Shown here piece after piece: positions 41,511-51,919 of a stretch of DNA of 64,000 bases (positions within the stretch are counted from its first letter, which is position 1; each line of letters opens with the position of its first letter). The DNA comes from Eriocheir sinensis (lineage: Eukaryota > Arthropoda > Malacostraca > Decapoda > Varunidae). A model generated the notes under the pieces. That model was given only the letters and a program-made list of their open reading frames with translations. It was not told where the DNA came from and ran no database searches. The translations under genes and the position numbers were made by a program. Location: contig NC_066563.1 of assembly GCF_024679095.1 (NCBI RefSeq), positions 3,177,428 through 3,241,427 on the forward strand, read 5' to 3'.

Positions 41511-42307
41511 AATTATGATCCTATTGACCCTACATATCATCATACTAGTCTTTGATCTCATATCCAAGACATACTAACCATGCACTAGACACACTCCTCC
41601 TCCTCTTCGTCTACGTCCTCCTCCTCGTCCTCGTCCTCCTCCTCATCTTCGTTCTCCCTCTCCCAGTACTATTAACAATCCTTAACTTTTTTGAATACCT
41701 ATAGATCTCAGTCTCCGGATCATCGCTCATCTTCCCCTGCCTCCTGTTGCATCTTTGTCACATTCCACAACTACTCTTCCTCCCCTATGCCCACCCTCCT
41801 CTTTGCCCTTTAATAACCCTTCACCCCGCTCCCGCCCATAAGTCATACTCCCCACCTACACCACTATACTCTTTTCCTCTCCATAACCTCCCTCACACCA
41901 TTTTCATACTAGCTCGCCATCCAGCATCACCTCGCGCCTCCCCCTTCCCCAGCAGTCTCCTACCCCGTTACCCCCATTACGCCCCTCAGTCACACTCCAC
42001 ACCGCCCCTACTCCTTTCCCCTTCCATAACTTTCCTCACCCCTTTTTCATACTCTCACCACCTACCATCACCCCACGCCCCCCATCACCTCGCAGCCTCC
42101 TTCCTTTACACCCCTTAGACAGCCTCCAGCCCCTCCCCGCAGCGTCATATCCTGCCGGCCCAGCCTTCTATCAGTCTCGGCCTATTTCGTGTGTGCGTGG
42201 CGTGAACAGACTACTGATGGAGGCGACCTTCAGGCCTCAGAGGGCAAATATCAGGTTATCGGAGCAGTGTGAGCAGCCAGGTGACGTGTGGCACTCTGGG
42301 GCACGTC

Positions 42308-42311
<4 letters not shown>
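41511..42311. other. No gene seen
   Basis: C/T-rich. 41830-42110 contains two loosely similar CCCCTTTTCCATAACNTNCCTCACNCC segments about 170 bp apart. Confidence 0.5.
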
Positions 42312-42344
<33 letters not shown>

Positions 42345-42375
42345 CTGAACTTTCCTCTTATTAAACTAAACCCCT

Positions 42376-42409
<34 letters not shown>
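42312..42409. repeat. (CT)n and (CA)n microsatellites
   Basis: CT at 42312-42340 and CA at 42379-42409. Confidence 0.96.
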
Positions 42410-42411
<2 letters not shown>

Positions 42412-42962
42412 CCCCCTTGCACGCTCTGACCCGGGTCGTGGCGTGTTGTGAAGGGGTTCCGGGGGTGAAGGGAGGGGCGAGGGGTGAGCGGAGAGCACAA
42501 ACGAAGAGTAACTTTCTATCGGCCCGGCCACGCGTGTTGTTACCAGTTTGTGTGAGTCTAAAGCAGGTCTAGACTGTTTCATTTTTCTCATTTTTCTCGC
42601 TTGCAAAGATAACCAGACATCCAGCCAGTCATTCCGACCATCCTCCTTCTCCTCATCATCCATCTTTTTTTTCTTTATTCTCCTCCTTTCCTTTTCTTTA
42701 TTCTTTTTGGCTTGTTTTGTCTGTCTTGATTTTTTCTCTTCTCTTCTGCTTTTCTTTCCTCTTCTTAGTCCGCGTTCTCCTCCTCCTCCTCCTCCTCCTT
42801 ATCATATAGTGGAATGGTTGTTCGTATGTCCTCCGAGTTCTAGGAGATAAAGTGAGATAGAAAATGAAGGAATGGAAGAAAAAAGAAAAGAAATAAATCG
42901 TCAAAGAAGAACAATAGGTAAGAAAAAAAAGATAAAAGAGGAAAGAACTTTGCCATGGACCT

Positions 42963-42965
<3 letters not shown>

Positions 42966-43011
<46 letters not shown>
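42966..43011. repeat. (GA)n microsatellite, 46 bp
   Basis: Pure GA run, about 470 bp from the tRNA cluster. Confidence 0.98.
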
Positions 43012-43014
<3 letters not shown>

Positions 43015-43473
43015 AAACTGTAGAGATTTATGGATAAAACCTAATTTCTGAACGATGAATTTAATATACCTGTGATGATTACAACACTAACTCCTCGAAT
43101 AAACATACCTGTGAGAGAACCTTCTGCACAGGTAATGAGGCTTATTTATCGTTCACCGTTTTCAGTACACCTAAGATTTTGTCGCCACGTTTACTCGTAA
43201 AGAGAGCTTGCAGATTTCCCCCTTTAAGGCGTGGACGCATCCTGGCCCGATAAGGTACAGAGGAAAAGGGAAGGAAAATAGAAGCAAGGTCTGTGTTCTA
43301 TAAATAGTTTCCTATAACCTATCAGATTTCAATTTTCTTTCTCGTTTTTCTTTATCCTTTTTTTTTTTTTCCAATGCAGCCGCGGCGAAACTGTAGAATG
43401 CTGTGTGGATCCTGTTTCCGAGCACTGTCCTTGCGAATTATTTGCCGATAAAAATAGAAAAGGAGATGCAAAG

Positions 43474-43477
43474 AAAA
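43474..43477 (-). terminator. Pol III T-run after tRNA-Gly copy 1
   Basis: Four T residues on the minus strand begin a few bases past the tRNA 3' end, the minimal RNA polymerase III termination signal. Confidence 0.7.
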
Positions 43478-43479
43478 TG

Positions 43480-43550
43480 TGCATCGGCCGGGAATCGAAC
43501 CCGGGCCTCCCGCGTGGCAGGCGAGAATTCTACCACTGAACCACCGATGC
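43480..43550 (-). tRNA. tRNA-Gly (anticodon GCC), copy 1
   Basis: Reads a complete 71-nt cytosolic tRNA on the minus strand, decoding GGC/GGU glycine codons. The acceptor stem pairs GCATCGG with CCGATGC, followed by an A discriminator. The anticodon stem CTCGC/GCGGG encloses loop CTGCCAC, with GCC at plus-strand 43516-43518. The T arm carries the GGTTCGATTCC B box, and the D arm carries the TGGTTCAGTGG A-box region. Length and sequence are typical of metazoan tRNA-Gly(GCC). CCA is not encoded, as expected in eukaryotes. Promoters are internal, so no upstream signal is needed. It is the last of three tandem copies in transcription order. Confidence 0.97.
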
Positions 43551-43619
43551 TTAAGAACGACTGGATTGTGCATTGTAATAGTGAAAGCCAAAGCTAAAAA
43601 TAAAATGTAAATAATAGAT

Positions 43620-43623
43620 AAAA
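43620..43623 (-). terminator. Pol III T-run after tRNA-Gly copy 2
   Basis: TTTT on the minus strand, three bases past the tRNA 3' end. Confidence 0.7.
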
Positions 43624-43626
43624 GTG

Positions 43627-43697
43627 TGCATCGGCCGGGAATCGAACCCGGGCCTCCCGCGTGGCAGGCGAGAATTCTACCACTGAACCACCGATGC
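43627..43697 (-). tRNA. tRNA-Gly (anticodon GCC), copy 2
   Basis: Identical over all 71 nt to the copies on either side, with the same cloverleaf, anticodon GCC and internal A and B boxes. It starts 147 bp from copy 1. The spacer between them shares recognisable but diverged sequence with the next spacer, so the array arose by duplication of roughly 150-bp units. The gene bodies have stayed identical through selection, gene conversion or both. Confidence 0.97.
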
Positions 43698-43772
43698 TTA
43701 CTTTAGCAGAGATCGTGCAGTCATTTTGAAACTCAAAGCAACAAATGAAATGAGAAAAATGTAAGAGTGCGT

Positions 43773-43776
43773 AAAA
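43773..43776 (-). terminator. Pol III T-run after tRNA-Gly copy 3
   Basis: TTTT on the minus strand, just past the 3' end of the tRNA. Confidence 0.7.
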
Positions 43777-43779
43777 CTG

Positions 43780-43850
43780 TGCATCGGCCGGGAATCGAAC
43801 CCGGGCCTCCCGCGTGGCAGGCGAGAATTCTACCACTGAACCACCGATGC
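43780..43850 (-). tRNA. tRNA-Gly (anticodon GCC), copy 3
   Basis: Third identical 71-nt copy and the first in transcription order, 153 bp from copy 2. All stems pair and the A discriminator is present. On the relic side the sequence turns AT-rich and unrelated to the spacers, so the intact array ends here. Confidence 0.97.
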
Positions 43851-43926
43851 TTATTTATATATCCGACATAATGATTAAATAATATAAGACACTTGATTTA
43901 TAAGGGTAGAATGTTCTCAACAGCCA

Positions 43927-43953
43927 AGAATCCTTTTTCTGAACCCCCGATGC
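43927..43953 (-). pseudogene. tRNA-Gly 5'-half relic
   Basis: About 20 of 27 positions match the 5' part of the neighbouring tRNA-Gly genes, covering the acceptor strand and D-arm region. The match keeps ACCACCGATGC-like sequence, here CCCCCGATGC on the plus strand. The anticodon arm, T arm and 3' acceptor strand are absent, so it cannot fold or be transcribed as a tRNA. Best read as a decayed fourth array member. Confidence 0.6.
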
Positions 43954-44384
43954 TTTTGAGGGTCGGGAAAGACGTCAACATACGGGCTTATCTTAAGGGC
44001 GGTCAGCCTTGTTTGCGAAGATTCGCCATACCTAAGAGACTGAACCTTAATTATTAAGGAATACCTGACAACCGAGTTCACGGAGTCCTCCCTGTGCAAC
44101 GCTTTTACAAATTTCTTCTGCTTTGTCTGTATACATTAAGCCATTTAATTATTGCGTTACTACTCCACTATATGCAACTTTTCACCTGTCACCCCACAAA
44201 CTGACTTGTGTTCGATCACTGAATTTTCTTTTTTTTTCTCATTTTCTACAGTAAGTCCTGTGGTCGAGACACTATCTGCCTGCCTAAATATCTACCTGCC
44301 AAACTAATGAACAGTTTATATACATACCCACCTAAAACCCTACTTAGATATTTGCTTGTCCAACACTCAATGTATTCGTCCAAA

Positions 44385-44436
44385 TATCTATCTATCTATT
44401 CATCTATCTATCTATCTATATATCTATCTATCTATC
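44385..44436. repeat. (TATC)n microsatellite
   Basis: About 13 TATC units with TTCA and TATA variants. Confidence 0.95.
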
Positions 44437-44829
44437 CAGCTGAAGGTGTGCACTCAATCTTATCTCTTCGTAAAGGCACATGGGAAGATGAAGGTCCTGA
44501 ACTTATCTCCTCATTTGCGTCAAGGTGAGGTTCAGGTGAGGTGCGGCGGTGATAGTGAAGATAAAGTGGTGGTGGTGGTGAGGTGATAGGAAGGAGGTGG
44601 TGGTGGTAGTGGTGATAGTGGTATGGAGGTGATGAGGTGTTGGTGGTGATGTAAACGAAACTAATTAAAAAAAAGCAACCCTTGTATAAAAAATAAAAAA
44701 AAATACTTATACCAAAATGAAAAAGTAAACTAGAATGAAGTAAAAGTGGGAGATAAGTGACCAGAGGACGAGGCAGTAAATAAGGAGATACAGTTAAGGC
44801 GAAGATAAAAGAGAAGAGAGGCAGCGATG

Positions 44830-45310
44830 ATAAATTAGGAGCCAGAGTGGTGGAGGAGGTGAAAGGAAGGAGAGGGATGGAGGAAGAACAGGAGGGAAGG
44901 AGGAGAAGGGAGGAGGAGGAAAGGGGGTGAGCTGAAAGTGTCTAAGTGAATGTGTGTGAGGGAGAAAGGGAGGAAGAAAGACAACAAGGAGAGAAGACGA
45001 GGAAGCAGAGGAGGAGGAGGAGGAGGAGGAAGAAGAAGAAGAAGAAGAAGAAGAAGAAGAAGAAGAAGAAGAAGAAGAAGAAATAGTCGAAGAAGCAGGA
45101 GAAGAAAAAGAAGACGAAGTCGAAGAAGAAGAAGAAATAGAAGAAGAAAAAGAAGAAGGCGACAAAGACGGAGACGAAGAAGAAGAGGTAGACAAAAAAA
45201 AGAAAAGAAAAAAGGAAAAGGAAAAAGAAGAAGAACATGAAGAAGAAGAAAAAGTATGCAAGGAGGAAGGAACTTGAGGAGGAGCGGCTTGGAGGCATTG
45301 AAGAGGAGGG
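44830..45310. repeat. Purine tract with (GGA)n/(AAG)n core
   Basis: Nearly all-purine DNA; the core 45008-45082 is GGA then AAG triplets. Leu-, Ser- and Arg-rich frames of up to 236 codons arise from it. Confidence 0.93.
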
Positions 45311-45429
45311 AAGAAAGGGGGGAGGGGGAAGCATGCAGGTGGAGTGGGGGTGGGGGCGGTGGAACGGGGGTGGGGAGGGGGTTGAAACAATGATTGTCAC
45401 GCACCACGTCACCTCCCCCCCCATCCTCC

Positions 45430-45760
45430 TTTCCTCCACATTCTCTCCCCACTCCCTCCCACATTCCCTCCCACGCTCCTCTCTTTCCTCCTTCTCGTCC
45501 TTCATCACAGCATATTAAGCCTTTCTCTCCTCTCTCTTCTCCCACATCCCTCTCTCACTTTTCTCTCCCAACCACCACTTTGCCTCCAGAAATACCTCCT
45601 CTTCTTCCTCCCACATTCCCTCCACCTAAACTCCTCCTCCCTTCCTCCATCTCACTCCACCACAGAATACTAAAGCTGTTCTCTTCTATAGATCTTGCTT
45701 CCTCACCTCCTCTATTTTACGTGATTCCTCCAATAATACTTCCTTTCCTTCTCCTTATTC
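45430..45760. repeat. Diverged ~155-bp tandem duplication, pyrimidine-rich
   Basis: CATCACAGCATATTAAGCC (45502) and CACCACAGAATACTAAAGC (45657) lie 155 bp apart. Each is preceded by CTCCCACATTCCCTCC-type sequence and followed by TTCTCTTCT-type sequence. Confidence 0.65.
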
Positions 45761-46374
45761 TCTAACTATGTCCTTTCTTCCTTCTTTCTATCTCTCCTTT
45801 TCTACATTCACTTGTTCGTCACTTTTCAATTGCATTTTTCATTTCTTTCGTCCCCCAAAAAATCTTCCCTTCTTCTCCTTCTAACCCTGTAATGCCTTCC
45901 TTCCTTCCGTCTCCCTTTCTTCCACCTCTCCTTCTTCCTTTCTAACCTAAAGACTCTATTTCCTCCAACAAATTCCCATTTTCTCCAAGACGTGAACTTT
46001 TCCTCTCGTATAATCCCTCTCTCTCCCATATGGCTTTTTTTCCCCTTCAGGACGGCACTCGGCTCTTCCTACAACGCCCCTCTTCACCCTTCCCTGAACC
46101 CTTCCCTCTCCTCCTTCCCTCCTTCACGTGACGCCAGGAGGTCTTCGCCAGCTGACAGGAGGCCCACAGTGGTTTTGGGAAAGAAATTTGTGTCCAGCTC
46201 TCGACGGCTTCCGAGTCCTGTACCTGTAAAACTTTTTCCTGCTTAAAGAGAAGATAAGGCGTCCTGCGTGGAGGGGAAAGGGGGGGGGGGGGAGTGTGGA
46301 GGAAAAGAAAACAGAAGAGAAGAGAAGAGAAAAGTTAAGAAAGGAAAAGAAAAGAATAAAAAAGAGAAGAATAC

Positions 46375-46376
<2 letters not shown>

Positions 46377-46449
<73 letters not shown>
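46377..46449. repeat. (GA)n microsatellite, 73 bp
   Basis: Pure GA run, preceded by a purine-rich stretch from 46260 with a G run near 46279. Confidence 0.98.
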
Positions 46450-46451
<2 letters not shown>

Positions 46452-46854
46452 ACAGAGACAGAGAGAAAGAGATTATTGAACACTTTAAAACTATCACCAC
46501 ATTCTAAATTTCTTCGTTTCCTGTGCTATGTCCGCTCCTTCCTCGTGTTTATCCTCTTGTTTTCTCATCGGTTCGCGGAAACAGTCCACCCTGAGCACCA
46601 CAATAGCACGTCCACTCCTACAGTTCAGCGCGCTAAGAGCCCCATAAGGCGGGTATTGCCGTGTAACCAAGCGACCCGAAGTTAGTATGCCTTGTCCCCC
46701 GAATACTGGGCCCGGACACACTTTATGGGCCGAAAATTCAAGTTGCAGGAACTTAAATAAGAACAAGTCTCACAAATTTCCGGGAAAATTAAGAAGATAT
46801 TGCAGGCTGACTCCAAATTTGCTTCTGTGCGATTAACATTATTTCTTACTACCT

Positions 46855-46887
<33 letters not shown>
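46855..46887. repeat. (CTA)n microsatellite
   Basis: About ten CTA units. Confidence 0.95.
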
Positions 46888-47028
46888 CATTATTACTTTC
46901 CTTGCTCAAATTCCTCCACACCAAGCAGCCTTCTTCACCACGTAATGTTAGAAAAGCGAAACAAATTACTGGCAATATATCCATGGCACGTATGACCTCA
47001 ATCCATGAACTGTCCTTACCCCCCACTC

Positions 47029-47140
<112 letters not shown>

Positions 47141-47479
47141 GAGCACAGACAACACAGCATAATCTGATTCACCTCCGTCATTTCCTCTACTTTTTCCTCT
47201 CGTAAAAATAACTTTCCTCCATTCCTTTCTCTCTCCATCGCTCCTGCTCTTCCATCTCCCTTTTATTGCTTCTTTCATCCCTCCCTCCCTTTAACATCCT
47301 CTACCTTCCTACCCTCACCCTTCCTCCTCTCCCTATCTCTCCATACGCATCCTTCACCTTCTTGATTACCTAAACCCTTAAATATAAACAATTTGTATGG
47401 ACGGGACATAAAAAAAAAAAACAGGGAGACTTTCGTTAATATGCTAGAGAACATTACTTGAGGCTGAAGGGTATGTTTA

Positions 47480-47673
47480 TAACTATTTCGACTCCCAAAC
47501 ACACACATTCGACAAGAGTTTCGTAGGAGTTGCGGGCTTTTCCATGGATAATTTTGTGTCCGGGGTGGTAGTTTGACAAGGCCTTTTTTGTACTCCTAAG
47601 AAAGCGATTGATCTCGTTTGCTGCCTTTGGAAACACTTGATACGAGAGGCGAAAGCTTATGAGAATCCCAATC
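47480..47673. mobile_element. MITE-like element, copy B (diverged)
   Basis: Aligns with 60040-60320 across its length apart from that copy's nested insertion. Shared anchors are GTAGTTTGACAAGGCC, TTTCGTAGGAGTTG, GCTGCCTTTGGAA and GAGAATCCC near the right end. It is strongly diverged at the left terminus, and a target duplication cannot be defined. Confidence 0.55.
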
Positions 47674-47879
47674 TTAGTCCTTCCCTCCTTTTTGACTTAT
47701 GGGACAGAAATAAGGGAGACAGAGGAGCAGAAGGGAGAGTGAGTTTTTATAACGAAGAAGACGATGGGAACGTAACCTCACTTTAGCTTACTCCTGTATG
47801 GATATTACTTCAAGCTTTCTAGGACTTTTGACTTTTGTGGCAGAAATAAGGATAAAAGGGAGAGTTCGAACAAAAGGGT

Positions 47880-48660
47880 TTGAGATTTCGTAAGAGGAGG
47901 GAGGTAGGGAGGAGGATAAGGAGGGATTAGGGAGAGAAGAGAAGGAGGGAGGGTAGAAAGGTGAGTACGAGGGATACGAAAGGGCAGAGTGGAGGGAGAG
48001 TGAGACAGTGCGAGGGAGAGGGAGGAGAGAGGAGGGAGAGAAGGAGGGAGGGTACGGCGGAAAAGTATGAAGGAAAGAATGGGAATATAAGAGTTAGGGG
48101 AGACATGAAGAGGGAGACGATGAAGAAGGGAGGGAAGGAAGAAGGAATCAAGAGGATCATGAAGAAAGGAAATATGAGGGTCTACGGAGAAATGAAGGCA
48201 GGAGGGAAGGTGAAAAGAGGAAGAACGGAATGTAGGGAAGGCATGGAGGAAGGAGAAATGAAGAAATACGGAGATATAAAGAAAGGGAGGGAAGATGGAG
48301 GGATATATGGAGGAAAGAAGAGTTAAGAAGACATAGAGGAAGGAGAAATAAGAACATAATATACTGAAAAATGAAGGAATGAGGATAAGCAGCAAGAGAT
48401 ACGAAGCAAAGGAAGAGAACCACAAAGAAACGGAGACAGAGAGAGAAAGATGGAAAAAAAGAAACTGGAGAACGAGAAACGGGGGAAATAAAGAAAAGGG
48501 AAGAAGGAAAGAGATATGAAGAAAAGGAGACACGGGAAATAGGAAAAATGGGACAGTAATAGTGAATGAAGAGGGGAGGGATGGAGGGGGTGGTGGGGGA
48601 GAGGAGTGTGGGGACGGTGGGAAGGGGAGGGGCGATGGAGGAACTCAGGGGGGAATTAAT
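47880..48660. other. Purine-rich stretch (GGAAG/GGAGG words)
   Basis: About 780 bp of G/A-biased plus strand with recurring GGAGGAAGGAGAAATGA and GAGATATGAAGAAA-like words at irregular spacing. A 242-codon minus frame is Leu/Phe/Ser/Pro-rich by composition. No gene signal is seen. Confidence 0.7.
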
Positions 48661-49132
48661 GACCTCACAACTCACTCCTCGTATTGACACAAACACACTC
48701 CTTCTGGTTTACTACTCCGGGGACTGCGAGGCGCGCCGCGACCCTTACGCCGAGCAGGCCGGTGGAAAACAGGAGAGGCGGGGAGAATAGACGAGTATCC
48801 CTTTCCTTACCTCACTCCATTTTCTTCTCTCCCTCCCTCTCTCCTTCTCTCCCGCTTACAAGATCTAACACTCTTCTCTCCACATACCTTGTTTTTTTCT
48901 TCTTCTCATACGTAAAAAAAAAAAAATAATAATAATAATAAAAAAAAACACAGACAAATTTACATATTAAAACAGAAAAGTGAGAAAAAATATACGGCAA
49001 TACTTTTTGCTAGCTTAGATATTAGACTTAGAAATGAAAAAAACAAGGATGAATGAATGAATGAATAGATTAGCAAATAAATGAATAGGTAAGTAAGTAA
49101 TTGATAATGTAACACCACTACAATGACTATAA

Positions 49133-49133
<1 letters not shown>

Positions 49134-49176
<43 letters not shown>
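49134..49176. repeat. (AAT)n microsatellite, 43 bp
   Basis: About 14 AAT units, 20 bp left of the hAT target duplication. Confidence 0.97.
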
Positions 49177-49177
<1 letters not shown>

Positions 49178-49196
49178 TTGCATGGTGACAACAAAC

Positions 49197-49204
49197 CTCT
49201 AGTA
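49197..49204. repeat. Left 8-bp target-site duplication of hAT element
   Basis: CTCTAGTA, identical to the eight bases after the right terminus. Confidence 0.92.
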
Positions 49205-50226
49205 CAGTGGTTCCCAACCTTTTTCAGCTTGTTACCCAATTTAGCATGCCACATTAAGCATGTTACCCCTTTCACAAAATGTTGTCAACATTTATATATA
49301 TATGGCTAAACTAAAACTGTGTTAAAAATAAAAATAAAAAATTCTGCACTCACACACTCGAATACACAGTTACACTAAAACACTAAATTACACTTCCATA
49401 CACAACTCGAATATCACAAGCCAAATCCGCAACACCAAAACCTCAGTACACCACTACTGAAAACCTCAACGCAACACCTATTCAACACAATATCCGTGAA
49501 TACACTGCAAAACGCGAGGTACATAATTTCTCGCATGGCAGCTAACACAAGTTCACTGATGCAAGCACACACGCATACATTCGCCAGGCTGCATGTATCA
49601 TGCTTGTCAGCACAAGAGCATCTTGTAGCGCGAGACTATAGTGAACGTACGCAGCCTCGCATACTCCGCTAATGCTAGCAAAACCATTGAAAACGTAAGA
49701 ACCACGCATACATTATATTATACAAAATTAATAACACAAACTCACAGTAACAGTGGGTAAATACTAAGTATAAACTGCACAGGGCAGTACACATACATAC
49801 CAGCTCATGTCCACCTCGGCTGATGCTCACAGAGAAACTGGCAGTGTGAAATAGAGGCAGACTCGGGCAGTGAGTGACGCGTACTGGACTCGTCGATGAG
49901 TCATCGGGGTTACTGAGTGACTTGTGTCCTGAAGCATACTTGTGAAAATACTTTTCGGTTACCACACACTTAGCTATATATTTTTTCTTTTCTAATACTG
50001 TATATTAGTTTTTGATATTTATTGTTATTTGGTTTAGCTTTGTTACTTACTTATAATAGGTTTACTTTACAACTTAAAATACTAAGACTAAGTTAACATT
50101 AATCCTAATACCAATGCTTACTTGATTTTCAGAATTCTTAACATTTTTCTGTCACCCCTCCATTACCCCCGAAAAATTGCTAAATTACCCCCAGGGGGTA
50201 ATTTACCCCCAGGTTGGGAACCAATG
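49205..50226. mobile_element. Non-autonomous hAT transposon (1,022 bp)
   Basis: The left end begins CAGTGGTTCCCAACCT and the right end is its inverted complement with one mismatch (15 of 16). The CAGNGGTTCCCAA start is the classic hAT terminus. An 8-bp target duplication CTCTAGTA flanks it exactly (49197-49204 and 50227-50234), the length hAT transposases make. Subterminal TTACCC(CC) motifs recur at both ends. The inside is AT-rich, and no frame shows a BED finger, RNase-H-like core or dimerisation region. The longest frame (96 codons, minus) is not recognised. It was therefore probably mobilised in trans. Perfect duplications suggest a fairly recent insertion. Confidence 0.92.
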
Positions 50227-50234
50227 CTCTAGTA
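50227..50234. repeat. Right 8-bp target-site duplication of hAT element
   Basis: CTCTAGTA, identical to the left copy. Confidence 0.92.
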
Positions 50235-50260
50235 CAATTTCAATCTGTTGCCTAATGGGT

Positions 50261-50264
<4 letters not shown>

Positions 50265-50296
<32 letters not shown>
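50265..50296. repeat. (CT)n microsatellite, 32 bp
   Basis: Pure CT run, 31 bp right of the hAT target duplication. Confidence 0.97.
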
Positions 50297-50298
<2 letters not shown>

Positions 50299-50699
50299 TA
50301 CTAGCTAGCCTCCATATTTCTCTTTGCCTTCCGTGACGAATGGCATCAACGCGGATGAGCACAATCTAACACCAGTCCTTCCTGCCATCTGAGTCCTTCC
50401 TGGAGGTATTTTTATTGCCTCTGAGGTTAATAGAGACCAAGATTCCGTTACACTCGACTGCAGATGCCAAAGGTACAGAGCAATTCCTCCTCCCTACTTT
50501 CTTTAGCTTCCTCCCTTCCTCCCTTCAACTCCCCTGCTCTCTCTTTCTTCTTCTTCTCCCTCCTGCCGGCTGCCATCCACCTCGTTATTAGTTTTTTCCT
50601 TCTTCCCATTTCTCCGTTTCTCCTATTTTTTGTCTTCTTCAGTACTGTTCATCCTCTCCTTCCTCTGTTTTTCTTTCTCTCTCTTTCTTCTCCCTTCTA

Positions 50700-51320
50700 A
50701 CATCTTCCCCGTTCTTAGTTCCTCCCTCTTCCTCTGCCGCCTCCGTTTCCCCATTTCCCATTTTCTCCTTCTATACAGTTCGTCCTCCCCTTTTCTCCCC
50801 TATTTTCGTTTCTTCCTCCCTCCTGATTTCCCTTTTCTCTTTCCTTCCTTTCCTTCCTCCACGACGTTTGCTCTCATTTCTTCCCTCTGTCTCCCTTGCC
50901 CTTTCTTCTTCCGTCTTTTCCTTCCACCATTTCTGCTCCACTTTCTTCCTTCCATTCTTTCCTCCATCATTCGTACTCTCAATTCTTCCGTCTTCCTTTC
51001 ATTCCCTACTCCACAACTTTTGCTCTCAGTTCTTCCCTCTGTTCCTCCCTCCAGCTCCTTTTCTCTTCCTTTTTCCCCCATTCCTTCCACCATCCTTCCT
51101 GTACGTTCTTCTTTCCATTAATTCCTCCTTCACTCGTGCTTTCAATTCCCCTTCCTCTCTTTCCTTCCTTCCTCCACGACTCTTTCCTTCCCTCCGTCTC
51201 CCTTGCTCTTCCTTCCACAATCCCTTCTACTTTACTTTCTTCCTTACATTCTTTCCTCCACCACTCGTACTTTCCATCTCCTCCCCTTCCTATTCTTCCC
51301 ACTCTCACGTTACACCCTTA
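50700..51320. repeat. Diverged ~150-165-bp tandem repeat, pyrimidine-rich
   Basis: Blocks of the form CTCCACGACTTTGCTCTCA-TTCTTCCCTC-CACCATTC-CTCACTCGTACT begin near 50856, 51007 and 51172. A weaker unit starts near 50717. Frames of 138-180 codons are compositional. Confidence 0.7.
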
Positions 51321-51629
51321 ACACCACCTCCGTCCCTTCTCGTGGGTCGTATGAGGCTGTACTGCAATCGAGATGAAATGCGAGAAGATACCCGCTGTAA
51401 ACCCGCCTGACAGCTTCGTGATGCCGGCAGCTCATCAGCATCACCTACGCAACATTTCTCCGGCTCAGACTCTCATTAGTGTGTCTGCTTCGTCTCTGCT
51501 CAGCGTCAGTGCAAGTGATAATACAAAGGGAAAGTAAAAGGCTGGAAGTTCGAGGCCGAGACATGAATTACCACTCTACGCCATGGACGGTCGTGGCGAG
51601 GAACCTAATTTGTTCACTTCACTTTTTTG

Positions 51630-51631
<2 letters not shown>

Positions 51632-51692
<61 letters not shown>
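51632..51692. repeat. (CT)n microsatellite, 61 bp
   Basis: Pure CT run followed by a short GT run at 51699-51711. Confidence 0.98.
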
Positions 51693-51694
<2 letters not shown>

Positions 51695-51792
51695 TGTAAG
51701 TGTGTGTGTGTGACAGTGAACGAAAATGCGTTGCCGGGGACTGTTGAGAATAATAATAAACTGCGTCAGAGGATGGATTTTTCGTACGTAGC

Positions 51793-51796
<4 letters not shown>

Positions 51797-51827
<31 letters not shown>
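51797..51827. repeat. (GT)n microsatellite, 31 bp
   Basis: Pure GT run. Confidence 0.97.
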
Positions 51828-51829
<2 letters not shown>

Positions 51830-51919
51830 CCATGCGCGCCCCACACGTCCATAAATCCACAAATAGGCACATTACACACTCCTGTCAGTGAATAAACACG
51901 CAAGTTCACGCATGCACGC

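Noticed and set aside
43352..43836. Open frames across the tRNA cluster on both strands (64-80 codons)
   Set aside because: Repeated peptide segments are translations of the tRNA genes themselves.
44835..45545. 236-codon minus frame
   Set aside because: Leu/Pro/Ser strings from the GGA/AAG purine tract.
47805..48533. 242-codon minus frame that looks like a multi-pass membrane protein
   Set aside because: Phe/Leu/Ser/Pro content follows from the purine-rich plus strand; the opposite strand is equally open with Glu/Arg/Gly strings.
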